Below, piece after piece: positions 1 to 11,810 of a DNA stretch of 64,000 bases. The translations under genes were made by a program, and so were the position numbers. This DNA is from Elephas maximus indicus. Its lineage: Eukaryota > Chordata > Mammalia > Proboscidea > Elephantidae. The stretch spans positions 84,334,001-84,398,000 of the forward strand of contig NC_064820.1 in the NCBI RefSeq assembly GCF_024166365.1. Reading direction: 5' to 3'. Numbering within the stretch: the stretch's first letter is position 1; each line of letters begins with the position of its first letter. The notes under the pieces were generated by a model. It ran no database searches, was not told the DNA's origin, and worked only from the letters and a program-made list of their open reading frames with translations.

Positions 1-94
1 AACTAGGGTCATATAACAACATGTATATAGACTTGAATGAGAAACTAACTTGAGTTGTAAACTTCCACCTAAAGCACACACACACAAAAAAAAG
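1..94 (+). repeat. L1 3' end (partial, runs in from the left edge)
   Basis: This resembles the last 90 bases of the full-length L1 that ends at 48294: the same order of a 'gagaaactaacttgag' block, then 'ttgtaaacttccacctaaa', then an A-rich tail. The 5' part lies outside the window. Confidence 0.6.
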
Positions 95-98
95 TTTA

Positions 99-142
99 CA
101 AAAAACTTCCTTAGCGACATAAAAAAACTTCCTTAGCGACAT
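99..142. repeat. 22-bp tandem duplication
   Basis: The unit 'acttccttagcgacat' with its leading A run occurs twice back to back, directly after the A-rich L1 tail. It may be a slipped or duplicated target site of that L1. Confidence 0.6.
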
Positions 143-149
143 TACTGAG

Positions 150-660
150 GAATAATTTACATACAATAAGTTGCCTCCACTTTAAAGTGTACAATCTGAT
201 GAGTTTTGACAGTTGTATACTCCTGTGACACTTCCTTCACAATCAAGATACAGAATATTTCCATCACTTCTGAACAATTCCTTGTATCCTTTTATCATCC
301 TATCTTCCACCTCCAGTTAGAAGCAACCACTGGCCTTTTTGTCACTGTAAATTAGTCAGCATAACATAGAATTTAAAATAAATTTACATACAATATGTAA
401 TCATGTATCTGGCTCCTTTCATTCAGCATAATAAGATTCGTCCAGGTTGCATGTTTATCAGTAGTTTGTTTCTTTTTATTGCTAACTAGTAATCCATGCT
501 ATGGAGGTACTACATTGTTTATTTTTTCACCTGTTGATGGGCATTTGGGTTATTTTCAGTTTTTGGCTAATTGTGAATAAAGATTCATGTACAAGTTTTT
601 TTGTGGACATATGTTTTTATTTCTCTTGGGTAAATAACTAGGAATGGAATGATGTGTGTT
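150..660 (-). repeat. Old L1 fragment (ORF2 3' end / 3' UTR)
   Basis: Read on the minus strand this matches the 3' end of L1 ORF2. The plus strand shows the usual complements such as 'cctgttgatgggcatttggg' and 'tttcattcagcataat'. It is diverged, so probably an old L1M-type copy. Confidence 0.65.
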
Positions 661-891
661 GGAAGGAAGTTCACAAAATTTTAAGACAACCAGAAATGAC
701 TGCCAGGCATACCTTTGCCCTCGATGAGTGAGAACTGAGTTTCTTTGGAGGCATTCTTAATCATGTCCTTCTCTTCATGTGTTGAATATTGCAGAGATGG
801 AAGAAGAGGTTGGAATAAGTGATAGAACATTCCTATGTTTGCAGAGGAAGAAATTGGGAGATGAAGTGACCTGCCAAAAAACATCTGCCAA

Positions 892-1066
892 GCCATTTCC
901 ATCGAGTCAATTCTGATTCATAGCAACCCTGTACGGTTTCCAAGGCTGTAGTCTTTATGAAAAAGCAGACTGCCACATCTTTCTCCCACAGAGGGGCTGA
1001 GGGATTTAAACCACTGACCTTTCAGTTATCAGCCAAGTGCTTAACCACTGCACCACCAGGGCTCCT
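892..1066 (-). repeat. AfroSINE (variant with extra middle segment)
   Basis: The tail complement 'atcgagtcaattctg' is at the left and the tRNA-like head complement 'ccaccagggctcc' at the right. The middle carries the 'gcagactgccacatctt' segment typical of one subfamily, also seen in the copy split at 6235-7482. Confidence 0.85.
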
Positions 1067-2535
1067 AAAACAGATGCAGGGTATATCAAAGATTTTGGTA
1101 CGTCACAGGTGTGAAGACCACTGGATGGCAAATACAAGGTGTGTAGAGTACTTCACGGAAGAAAAATGACAAGGAGAGCTGCACAGCGCTGGGCTTGGTA
1201 CACATTGTTAGAGTTGTGGACTGTCGTAGTGGGAAATTATCTTAGTCACATTTATATCATAAGACACATCTTCTCTACCAAGAATCTGGTGGGAAAAAAA
1301 TAGTTATTAACGTGAGCTTCTGACAAAACCCCAGAAGCCCCTGAGACTTCATGTGCAGAGACCCTCCACTTCTCCCTGGGCACAGCACTGCCCACTCAAG
1401 AGGCTGGAAAGGAGCTAAAGGGGCTCAAGATGGAGGAAGTCAACACCTTTATGGGGACACTTCACACTTGCTAAATACAACTACAAAACCACTAGTAATG
1501 AACTTTGCTTGAATTCATTCAAGGGGAATCCCGTGTGGAAATATTTGTTCCTTGTTTGCAATAAAAATGGAATAAAATCATTAACTGACCACATCTCTTC
1601 CTTAATCCAAAATATAAATTCAATAAAATGCTAATAAAAAATGATTTCTATTTGCTGTCTATTCTGAATATTCCACATGATTCTTGTAGGGATATTTGTA
1701 AAACCATCTATGCTTCTTTAGTGAAGCAAATCCTGCTTTACATGGAGTGGAATTTAATGCAAGACATTTTAAGTACTGCAATCAGGTAGGTCAAAAAATG
1801 CACATTTAGAGAGAAAAACATGTTACTTGAAAGTGCTTGATCATAACCTCCATAACAAAATTACTTTCATTCCTCTAAGAAAAAAATTTTGCTTTTGAGA
1901 AGATAATTTATAATATGAAAATATATTGGTTAAGTCTTACATGGTATAACTGTTTTTCTTGACAAAGTGAAAAGAACTGGAATGAAATTCAGAATTTCTT
2001 TGAATCAAATAATGAAGTGGAAGAAGTAACAGCTGTATGAAAATATGCTATCTTGATCACATTTACAAATTTGTCATTTTTCTCAAAGGAAGCCTAGGCT
2101 CTGCTGAGAAAACAAAGGCTACCATCATCATGGCAGTTGCTTTTAAAGGCTGAAGATTACATTGAATCTCAAAGACATTTATATGGTTTTCCTGCCACCA
2201 CTCCATGCTGTGTGTGTCTAATGAACCCATAGGTGTTCTGGCTCTGGAGATACCCTGTTGGCTTCCAGTCTGCAATGAAAATCTATCTCAGGATTTAGAC
2301 AAGGTAGAACCAAAGCCTGAAATCTGGGGTTCGCCACATGGCTGAAGTGGAAGGGCATTCGTTACTGGAGAAAGTGTATGAGAAAGGTGAAGAAGGTTCT
2401 CGAGGTGGAGGAATGGAGTGCATCATTCATTTTTTATCACTACTGACCTCCCTCTTTCTTTGATCCCAACTCTAAGAACACTGGGGTTTTTTGCAGTGGG
2501 GTGGAGAGATAGCAGTAGGAATACCAAGTGCTATC
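1067..2535. other. Intergenic sequence, nothing recognised
   Basis: No repeat family, RNA gene or coding pattern could be recognised on either strand. The short open frames here have no domain, splice context or codon bias to support them. Confidence 0.5.
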
Positions 2536-3775
2536 AGCAGTACTGCCAGCTTTTTTCTTTTCTTTTTAATTATACTTTAGGTGAAGGTTTACAGAACAAA
2601 CTAGTTTCTCATCAAACAGTACACACATTGTTCTATGACACTGGTTAACAACTCTGTGTTTCCTATTACCAGGTTTCCTGTTCCCTCCTACTTTTCAGTC
2701 CTTGCCCCAGAGCTGATGCGACTCTTTAGTGTTTTGTTCCATGGGCCTGTTCAATCTTTGGCTGAAGGGTGAACCTCAGGAGTGACCTCATTACTGAGTT
2801 GAAAGGGTGTCCAGGGGCCATACTCTCAGGGTTTCTCCAGTCTCTGTCAAGCCAGCAAGTCTGGTCTTTTGTTTTTGAGTTAGAATTTTGTTCTACATTT
2901 TTCTCCAGCTCTGTCCCGGACCCTCTATTGTGATCCCTGTCAGAACAGTCAGTGGTACCTGGGCACCATCTAATTGTACTCGACTAAGTCTGGTGCAGGC
3001 CGTGGTAGATGTGGTCCATTAGTCCTTTGGACTAATCTTTCCCTTGTATCTTTAGTTTTCTTCATTCTTCCTTGCTCCTGAAGGTGTGAGACCAGTGGAG
3101 TATCCTAGATGGCTGCTCACAGGCTTTTAAGACCCCATATGCTATTCACAAAAGTAAAATGTAGGGTATTTTCTTTATAAACTATGTTATGCCAATTGAG
3201 TTAGATGTTCCCTGAGACCATGGTCCCCACAGCCCTAAGCCCAGCAATTTGGTCCCTCAGGGAGTTTGAATATGTTTTTGGAGCTACTATGACCTTGCCT
3301 TGTACAGGTTGTGCTGGTTTCCCCAGTATTGTGTACTGTATTACCCTTCACCAAAGTTTCCACTTATCTATTGTCTATTAAGTGTTTTTCTGTCCCCACC
3401 CCTCCCTTCTCTTGTAACCATCAAAGAGTGTTTCTTTCGTATGTAAACATTTTCATGAGTTTTTACAGTAGTGGTCTCCTACAATATTTGTCTTTTTGTG
3501 ATTGACTTATTTCACTCAGCATAATGGCCTCCAGATTCATCCATGTTATAAGATGCTTCACAGATTCATCATTGTTCTTTAGCATTGCGTTAATACTCCA
3601 CCATGTATATGTAGCACAGTTTGTTTATCCACCCATCTGTTGATGGGCATTTAGGTTGTTTCCCTCTTTTTGCTATTGTGAACAATACTGCTATGAACAT
3701 GGGTGTGCATATGTCTATTTGTGTGGTGACTCTTATTTCTCTGGGATATATTCCTAGGCGTGGGAATGCTAGCAC
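2536..3775 (-). repeat. L1 3' fragment with long 3' UTR
   Basis: The right part is the complement of the end of L1 ORF2 ('gatgggcatttaggttgttt' at 3641 and the 'ctgggatatattccta' block near 3740). The left part is a 3' UTR of about 1 kb of an afrotherian type, beginning at a T-rich stretch near 2545. It is 5'-truncated at about 3775. Confidence 0.8.
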
Positions 3776-4551
3776 TGCCAGAATTTTTAGTTTCTAGAAT
3801 CCCAGGGTCTGGATTTCAAAAAATCTGCCATTGAGATCCTTCAGGGTCCACATGGAATTAGTCCACCCTGACAAAGTAGTAACTTTAAGAAGAAAAACTA
3901 GAATTAAAAGGAGGAACACTATAAAAATTAAGCCCAAAACCTGGCCTTAAGCTTCCTAGCAGCCAAGGTGATAAGAGAATGGTGGATTTATGTAGTTTCA
4001 TTGCCTAGAAATAAGGAACATAGGAACAAATTCGTCCAGTCCTAATTTCTGAAAGAAATTTGTGACAGATCTTTCTACAAAAAGGGCATTGAGTAAAATA
4101 ATGAAAAAAGTCCTTGATAGTATGTTTATAAAACATGCGGAAGTGCTCCTTGCAGCAATTATGAAAATAAGTAAGGCCAGACTACATTAACACAAATTAG
4201 TCCCCGGTAGTCAGCAGTAGCTGGCAAGCAGCCAGAACATCGCCTCAAATTTGAAAGTGAGAGGGATAATTTCCTGATCGATAAGGCGAAAAGATGTCAC
4301 AGGAATTTTAGTTTGTAACCCTGAACTATCCTCAGGCTGGATCTTACTGATTTAGTATAAAATTAAGTGATAGTTACCAATTTATTTGCTTATCTGGTGT
4401 CACCTGCCAGGTCTTCTTTGGGGCATTTTGGACCTTTCCCCACAGGCTCCTTCCTAGCTCCTTTGTTCCTTCACACCCCTTTTAATATCAGGGCTCACTA
4501 GAGCTTCAGTCCTGCTCTCTTCACCTTCTACTGGATTTTATCCACTTCTGG
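3776..4551. other. Intergenic sequence, nothing recognised
   Basis: I see no repeat or gene signature here. There are stops in all frames and no obvious structure. Confidence 0.45.
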
Positions 4552-4959
4552 TGTATTAAGTTTCGTAGGGTGGCTGTATCAAAGTGCTATAAACTGAGTG
4601 GCTTATAAGAACAGAAATTTACCTTTTCACAGCTCTGGAAACTGGTAGTCCAAATTTAGGGTGCAGACAAGGGTAAAGTTTGCCCCGAAGACTCTAGGGA
4701 ACGATCCTTTTGTGTCTCTACTGCTCCAGGTGTTGCTTGGCTGGAAGCTCCAGCATAATTTCGTGGTCTGTCTCTCTTTCCTTCTTTTATAGGAACACCA
4801 TTCAGATTGGATCAGGATCCACCATATTCCGGTAGGATCTGTTGTTAACTTAGCTGATAACATCTTCAAAGATCCTATTTCCAAACAAGGTCACATTCAC
4901 ATATACTGAGGGTTAGAACTTCAGCATAAATTTTGGGAGACATAATTCAATCCATAATA
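4552..4959 (-). mobile_element. Solo LTR, MaLR-type (MLT1-like)
   Basis: It begins with TGTATTAAG and ends near 'ttcaatccataata', the complement of the MaLR LTR start. Internally it keeps the 'ggcttataagaacagaaatt' block. No internal sequence or second LTR is attached, so it is a solo LTR. A clear 5-bp TSD was not found. Confidence 0.7.
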
Positions 4960-4984
4960 CCATCCAACAGCTATTTTCTGGTAA

Positions 4985-5160
4985 TTCCTCAATTTTTTCT
5001 CTATCCTTTACTTCTGTCCCAAGCTTCAGATCCCTAAGACCTCTAGAGCAGCACCTCAAACTCGACCTATTCTAAGCAGAGCTCATCTTCAAATCAACCA
5101 TCCAGAACCCTAGAAGCCCTCCAGACAGTTACCAAGTCCTGCAAAATTTATATGTAGCAA
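4985..5160 (+). repeat. Possible L2 fragment
   Basis: The stretch around 5055-5110 follows the order of an L2 LINE segment ('cagcacctcaaactcgacc', then 'gcagagctcatcttc'). The similarity is weak. Confidence 0.3.
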
Positions 5161-6223
5161 GTACATTTCCTCAGGCCACAACTAGGGTGTGCAAAGAATA
5201 TAATTTTGTTCTTTTACAATATATTCATTCTGTCTGACAGCAGAAAACATTGCCTGTCAATTCAAATAAACTTAGCCAATTTAGGCATTCCCTTCTACCA
5301 TCTTCTCCACAGGGGATACATTAAGTTGCACACATGCAGGCTGAGGGAGTGGCAGTTTCTGCTCCTTGACCTACCTCAATCCATGCTGGCATTTGCTTGA
5401 AGGCTGGTTCCCTCTGATCACTTATCCCTGACTGGCACTTCTGCACCAGCACCCACCAAGATGTCCATCTAGTCTTTGGTCCCAGATGAACCCAGATGAG
5501 TCTGTGTCCTTCCCGCCCCCATCTCTGTCCAGAATCAGTGGCTCTTTCATTAACTAGTTCTGCACCCTCTGGAGAGGGTGGGGCTAGTAAACTTTTCAGA
5601 TGCTTTCCTATGAAACTCTAGGATCCCAAGAAACTTGTTGGGATTCTCTTAGCCTAGACACACCCATCGCCATTTCTACTCAAGTGGCTGCTGTATCTTA
5701 CTGGCCTAGGGGAATTCTACCAGGTTTGTTACTTCTGTAGGCAAAACCTGAAAACTGAGGCATGTCCTCTGCTCTTAGATGCCAGACCTATCTGGGGGTT
5801 TGCTTATTTTTCCCTCATTCCCTGATCTAAGTCCAGTGTGTTGAGAGGAGGGGGCAGTGCTCAGGGCTCTTCTTAGGGATACTTACCACCCTTGCAGTAT
5901 CTTGTTTCCCTTCGGCTCCTATTCCTCTCAGCTTTGGTGGGGCGTGGGGGGAGGGTACTGGTAGTATTTCATCTGGAGTGAGAAACTCAAAGGTGGGGTA
6001 TTGACTTTCTTATTACTGCAGTACCAATGCAATCCTGAAGGCAAAGAGAATAGAACGCTTTTGGTGCCACCTGAATTGGGGGTGAAAGTAGGGGGTAGTG
6101 AGGGAGCAAAGAATGTCAAGAAAGAAGAGATTAAAATTTCAAAATATCATCCCACCACAGACTTCTTGAACGCTCTCATATTTGGTTCAGCTGTTTTTGC
6201 ATATTTTCAGTTTTCTTAGTCTC
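5161..6223. other. Intergenic sequence, nothing recognised
   Basis: No repeat or gene could be assigned. Two overlapping short frames on opposite strands near 5930-6220 lack any recognisable domain. Confidence 0.4.
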
Positions 6224-6569
6224 TTACCTGGATTTCAAAACCTGTTGTATTATAGTCAATTCCAAATCATAGTGACCCTATAAAAGAGTAGAACTGCTTC
6301 ATAAGGTTTCCAAGGCTGTCATCTTTTTTTAAAATTTTGTTTTTTTTGCTGTTGTTGTTGAGAATATACACAGCAAGACATACAATTCAAGTTTCTACAT
6401 GTACCATTTAGTGACGTCAATTACATTCAAGCTGTGCAACCATTCTCACCACCCTTTTCTGAGTTGTTCTTCCCCCACTAATATAAATTCACTGTCCCCT
6501 GACAAGTTGCTATTGTCAATTCGATCCCATATAGATAGTTCTTAAAAGATCATAATGCTCAAAGCAGAT

Positions 6570-6738
6570 TTTTTTTCCGTTGTTGTCGTTAGGTGCCACA
6601 AGTCGGTCCTGACTCATAGCGACCTTATAGAACAGAGTAGAATTACCCCATAGGGTTTCCAAGGAGCAGCTGGTGGATTTGAACTGTTGACCTTTTGGTT
6701 ATCAGGCAAGGTCTTAACTACTAAGCCACCAGGGCTCC
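6570..6738 (-). repeat. AfroSINE with an RTE-like 3' end
   Basis: The tail complement reads 'gttgttgtcgttaggtgcca', the form seen at RTE LINE ends (compare 23304 and 13537), while the body and head are ordinary AfroSINE ending 'ccaccagggctcc'. It is nested within the L1 fragment. Confidence 0.85.
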
Positions 6739-6820
6739 TATTTTTTACTGGTAAAGCTGAACCAATTGTTTGGTTTTAAGAAGACTTCAGGGGGTATTTT
6801 TAGTTTAAGATTTAAAGAAT

Positions 6821-6892
6821 ACCTCAGGGCAATAGTTTCAGGGGTTCATTCGAAGTACCTCAGGGCAATAGTTTCAGGGGTTCATTCAAACT
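6821..6892. repeat. 36-bp tandem duplication
   Basis: The block beginning 'acctcagggcaatagtttca' occurs at 6821 and again at 6857, with near-identical copies. It is a local duplication within an L1 3' UTR. Confidence 0.85.
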
Positions 6893-7619
6893 TCATGGCT
6901 CCAGAAAGTTTGGAGTCCATGAGAATTTGAAATTCTGTTCTATACCCCCCACCCCCCACCCACTTTGATCAAGATTCTTCTATGGAATCTTTGATCAAAG
7001 TATGCATGGTAACCAGGCACCATCCAGTTCTTCTGGTCTCATAGCAAATGAGGTAGCTGTTCATGGAGGCAATTAGACACACATTTCAAGTCCTCCTCCT
7101 GTTCCTGACTCTTCTTCTTCCTCTGTTGTTCCAGGCAAACAGAGACCAATTGTTGTGCCTTAGATGACTACTTGCAAGCTTTTAAGACCCCAGGCATTAC
7201 GCAATGAACTACGAGGCAGAAGTACCAAGCATGTTATTTGGCCAGTTAACTCAGATATCCCATGAAACCATGACCCTAAACCTCCAAACCAAGAAACCAA
7301 AACCCATGAGGTTTTCGGTTGTACATAAGCAGCCTCAGCAGCTACTCTTAATTTTTGTCATTGTTGTAAATATACAAAAGCAGACTGCCACATCTTTATC
7401 CCATGGAGTGGCTGGTGAGTTCCAACCACCAGCCTTTCAGTTAGCAGCCAAGCGCTTAACCACAGCACCACCAGGGCTCCGTTTACCTGGATTACTACAC
7501 TTAAAAAAAAAAAAAGTCTTCCTAAATCTGGTCTTGCATAACCTTTTTTTAATCCATTCTGGAGCCTGGAATCAGCGACTTATGTTCCCTGAAATGTAAA
7601 TCCTAATGTGTTACTTTTC

Positions 7620-8085
7620 CTCCTTATATGTTTCAGTGGCTTTCCATCACCTTTAGGAAAATTCAGAATTGTTGAGCACATGAGATAATGCCCACAGGTC
7701 TGGTATTTGTCCACCTGATCTGCTCCGTGCCCATGATTCTGAACATGTAACTCTCTATGCTTGTGACGCTGCCTTTTCCCCAGCACTTGAATCTTCAAAG
7801 TGGACATCTATTCATTTTTATTGTCTCAGCTCAAACACTACTCCCTCGACGACATCAACTACTTCACTGTTAACATGCTCATTGGAAGCTCCGACTCCTT
7901 TTATAATAGTGGTGAAGTCTTACTGCACTTATTTCTTAGCATGTATTCTTTCTTCACTAGACCATAAGCTTCTTGCGGGTAGGAACTGTGTTTTACCATC
8001 CGTGTATCCCCAGTGCCTAGTACAGTGCCCAGTACAGTGCCCAGTGGCACAGGTGCCCACAAAGTGTTTGAATGAACAGCACACT
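7620..8085 (+). repeat. L2 LINE 3' fragment
   Basis: It has the ordered L2 3'-end blocks: 'agaccataagcttcttgcgg' at 7959, 'tatccccagtgcctagtaca', and a 'gtttgaatgaa' close. A 12-bp unit 'agtacagtgccc' is repeated near 8020-8041. Confidence 0.7.
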
Positions 8086-8669
8086 GGCAGGGGATGTCAC
8101 CAGAAGCACAGCCACCAATAAAGGTGACAAAAAGCTTCTGACATAAGGTGGAGACATTTAAACATTTCAGCTTACGTATTTTCTTATTTCTCCTTTCTTT
8201 TTTATCCCACTCCCTTCTTCTCCACTTTGAAGACAATAAAGCGTAGCACTTCTGAGTTTTGAGGAGTCCACATCCTCAGTCATGCCTCAGGCATCCCCTG
8301 GTGGTGGCACTACAACAGTTGAAGGAATTAAACTTTACATATGGTGTCCCGTTTTTCCTAAGGCAGTAAGCATGTCCAACAAATTTACCAAGCAACTACT
8401 ATGTCCAAAGCACCTTGCTAGGTGTTGCCTGTCATAAATTTAGAAAGATCTCCAACAAGATTGTTTAAAAACAAACTTTCTTGAGCTTTAGTTTTCAGGA
8501 AAGCTTATTTATCCAGAGTTCATTCTCCTCAGTGATTGGGGTTATAAAATGGCTTGTGTGACATTTTGTAACTGGGTGCTAATTAACCCAGAATACTCCT
8601 AATATTTAACAAAGTAGCCTCAAGGTGGGGAAGAATGGGGCAGGATAAAACAGGAAAGAAAAATTACGG
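8086..8669. other. Intergenic sequence, nothing recognised
   Basis: No repeat or gene signature could be recognised in this stretch. Confidence 0.4.
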
Positions 8670-8998
8670 AAATGCTTAAATAAGCTAATATATCCATAAA
8701 ATAGTATACTCTGAAGGAGTTTAAAAAAATGAGATAGATCTATATGTACAAACTTGGACAAATCTTCCAAACAGATTTAAGTAAAAAAGCAAAGTGTAGA
8801 ACAAGACACATTGTATGATAGAACTTATGTGCCTTCCTGCCTCCCAAAAGCGAACTAGATATTTCTATAAGTACATAAATATTGTGTATAAATGCATTAA
8901 AATGCTGAAAGAACCTACACTAAACAGGTTATAGTGGTGATCTCTAGAACGTAAAGGTCAAGGATGAATTTTGTATTTTCTGTATTATTAAAAGAATA
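8670..8998 (+). repeat. L1M 3' end fragment
   Basis: The order 'gagatagatctatatgtac', then 'aagtaaaaaagcaaagtg', then 'gtggtgatctctagaacg' and 'aattttgtattttctgta' is that of an old L1 ORF2 end and 3' UTR. Confidence 0.6.
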
Positions 8999-9010
8999 TA
9001 TACATGAATC

Positions 9011-9179
9011 GAAAACCCTGGTGGCATAGTGGTTAAGTGCTACTGCTGCTAACCAAAATGTCGTCAGTTCAAATCCATCAGGCGCTCCTTGGAAACCCTA
9101 TGGGGCTGTTCTACTCTGTCCTATAGGGTCTCTGTGAGTCGGAATCGACTAGATGGCAACCAGTTTGGTTTATTTTTGG
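9011..9179 (+). repeat. AfroSINE
   Basis: The copy is full-length: tRNA-like head 'ccctggtggcatagtgg' (A box) and 'cagttcaaatccatc' (B box), body, then tail 'gtcggaatcgactagatggc'. The flanks 'tatacatgaatc' (8999-9010) and 'tatacacaaatc' (9180-9191) look like a TSD with two mismatches. Confidence 0.92.
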
Positions 9180-9419
9180 TATACACAAATCACTTATATC
9201 AGTAAAAAAAATTTTTTTTTTCTAAAAAATGAAGAGAAGTAGAGATATAGAAATTCAAAGACATAGTACCATTGTGAACATGGATTGCTACCCATTTGAT
9301 TCTTCTCATTAAGTGATAGGTTATTAAATGATGTTAACTGTAAATTGATAAACTGTTGTAGCTTTCCTTCTTAAAAAGTGTTTGCACTTCATAGTTCAGG
9401 CAGGGTCTGCTGGAAAGAT

Positions 9420-9580
9420 TAGGAGGCAGAGGACCTGCTCTACTTTCAGTTCTGCCTCTTACTTAGTAAACTACTTAATCTTGCTGAACCTCAGATCCCT
9501 CATTTCTAAAAAGAGGATCAAAATAATACTTAGGTCACAGAAACAGTTGTGAAAATTTGAGATGGTGTACTTGGCTATGT
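9420..9580 (+). repeat. MIR SINE
   Basis: It shows the MIR core order: 'ttctgcctcttac', 'ctacttaatcttgctgaacc' and 'cctcatttctaaaa', followed by an 'aataatacttaggtc' block. Confidence 0.65.
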
Positions 9581-10809
9581 GCCATAGACTTAAGTTGGGC
9601 TTTATACTATTACATATGACTTCGGAATTCTAATGCAAAAAAATGTACTTAACATAAAGTCTCTGCTATAGGAGAACATTAATCATTACATAGAAAAATA
9701 AGAACAAAGGTGGTTTAAAAGTTAGTTTATTTGATAATTCACAAGTGATTTGCAAATGTCATGGATTATTTGGAGCCAGTCTGGAATACCAAGTGCTCCC
9801 CTTTTCTTCGGGGCATGCCTAATACACTCTCGTTTGTTGCCTAAGTTGGGCAGGTAGTGTCTACTCAAGGAATCCAAACTAACTTTAATTTCAATTTAAA
9901 CTATAAACAAAAATCAAATACCACACAGTAGCCCAAAAGCAAAGTACAAAGGGTGTTTTGTTGTTTTTGTTTAAAATCATGTCCACCATAATTTGTATGC
10001 AGTTATGTTTATGAATCAATAATTATAAAAAAAAGAGTAAGGATCATTTAAGATAACAGAGAAGTTAACTCTCTAAACTGTCTGTAGTAATGCAAACATA
10101 AAATCACCTGGAACTACTGATAAATGCAGTAATCAGAATAAGACATTTAAAAGGATACATGTAATACATTTAAGCCTCTGAACTCAACTTTCAGGAGGGG
10201 CAGATGTGCCACAGAGATAACAGACCAAGGTTCTACTAGGGAAGTGTTCATCCATTTCTTTTTGGCTACACACCTCTCCTTTAAAAATGATGATTACATG
10301 CAAGTCCAATGTAATTCGAAAAAAATGTAATAACAGATAACAATGGTAAATACAATTTAATTTAATCAATAAGCCCATAAGAAAAATGAAATTGTTTTCA
10401 CAAGCAAACACCTGAGACTGGGCTTCCATTTATCAGGAGTTACCGTATGTAGGACCTATCGCTGTTTTGTTTCAGTTGCACGGTACTTAGAAATTCCTGT
10501 TTTACACAGAGAAATGGTAGCAGTTCTTCAATAGCTCATCTTGAAACATCAGGATGTTCTTCAATTTACCAGAGATGGCTTTATTCTGGCATCTGTGCAA
10601 ACCCAATTAATCTAGCACTGTTTGTTGAATTTCAATGTTTCAAATGTTATAAATAGCATATTTTATTTTTTAAAATTGTTTTAAGTAAAAACATATTAGA
10701 AAATAAAATACTAATGAAGGGTCTCAATACAACAATTTGAATACTGTCCTGGGATATGGCTTTATTTTTTTGACTTAAGTCTGACTTTCTAAAACTCCAC
10801 TCTAGGCTT
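9581..10809. other. Intergenic unique sequence
   Basis: This is AT-rich sequence with no repeat or coding signature that I recognise. Confidence 0.45.
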
Positions 10810-11810
10810 CAATGAGTCTCCACTCATCTGGCTGTCCACTCATCCCTCCTGCCCATCCCTTGTCAGCCTCTTTCACAGGCTCTTGTCCTGCACCTCGCCC
10901 AAAGCGACATTTTCACCATTTCTCAAGCTTCATTACCATTATGTCTGCTGACACCTCGCAAACATCTATTTCCAACTCATACTTCTCTCCTAAATTCTAT
11001 TCACACTATACTTCCATCTATACTTGGATATCCTATTGGTATCTTCAACTCAAAACAGAACTAAATAATCATTCATCTTGCTCTGTCCCTGCCTCCTCGC
11101 CTCCACACAAGACAAGCCATTTTCCTCTTGAATTCACTGTTTGTTAAATGGGAACTGGTCATCTAACTCACATTCAGGAGTCACCCTACTTTCCTCTCTT
11201 TCTTTGCCATCTACATTAGTCAAGACGTTCTACTGATCCTACCTCCTAAATACTCCCTGAACCTAATCCATCTTCTCCATCCCCATTGCCACTGCTGTAA
11301 TGCAGACTCTCAACAGAGATTGTGATTTGTACAGCTGCCTGCAATCTAAAGCATTTCGGATCACATCACTTCTCTGTTAAAAAAAACAACAAAAACTCAG
11401 TATCTCTCCATTAGCTTCAGAATAAAACCAAAATCTTTCATGTGACTTACAAAATCCTCCCAGATCTGCCCTTTGCCTATTTTCCCATCCTGTTTTTTTT
11501 TGCACACCGTTCCCTGACACCCTATTTCAGCTGCACTGACCCATTCTGATCCACAGCATACTCTTCACTATCTCTTTCATTCCTCCTTCAACTAGCAAGC
11601 TCCTATTCATCCACCGAAACTCAGTCACGTACCATCTCTGAGCAAGACTTCCCTGTGCTCCCTGGCACTAGTGTTCTCCTCTAATAGAGCACACATGCTC
11701 TGCAGTCACTGTCTGCATCCTGCACTAACTGTGACTGTCTATTCCAAAATGGTGCCTGGACATAGCAGGTGCTCAACAGATGTTTTAGGGGTGAAGAAAA
11801 GTCATGACTC
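10810..11810 (+). repeat. L2 LINE fragment(s)
   Basis: L2 blocks follow in order: 'ggatatcctattggtatctt' at 11027, 'catcacttctctgtta', 'ctccattagcttcagaataa' at 11407, 'cagatctgccctttgcc', and the closing 'cagcaggtgctcaacagatg'-like block near 11764. Apparent short frames in this pyrimidine-rich stretch are not genes. Confidence 0.6.

Larger units (their letters stand above)
6329..7375 (-). repeat. L1 3' UTR fragment inside an AfroSINE
   Basis: A T-rich stretch at 6326-6352 marks the poly(A) end on the minus strand. The body resembles the long 3' UTR of the copy at 2536-3775, for example 'gcttttaagaccccaggcat' at 7179. It contains a 36-bp tandem duplication at 6821-6892 and a C-rich run near 6945, and hosts an AfroSINE at 6570-6738. 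Confidence 0.75.
6235..7482 (-). repeat. AfroSINE split by an L1 insertion
   Basis: The tail half is at 6235-6328 and the head half at 7376-7482. Joined, they follow the same order as the copy at 892-1066. The whole unit is flanked by a perfect 11-bp TSD, TTACCTGGATT, at 6224-6234 and 7483-7493. This shows the two halves were one insertion before the L1 landed inside it. Confidence 0.85.

Noticed and set aside
7204..7599. A 131-codon open frame as a gene
   Set aside because: It runs from an L1 3' UTR through an AfroSINE into unique DNA, so the frame is accidental.
9011..9090. Functional tRNA genes at the AfroSINE heads
   Set aside because: A and B boxes are present but the sequences do not fold as full tRNAs and recur in many SINE copies.
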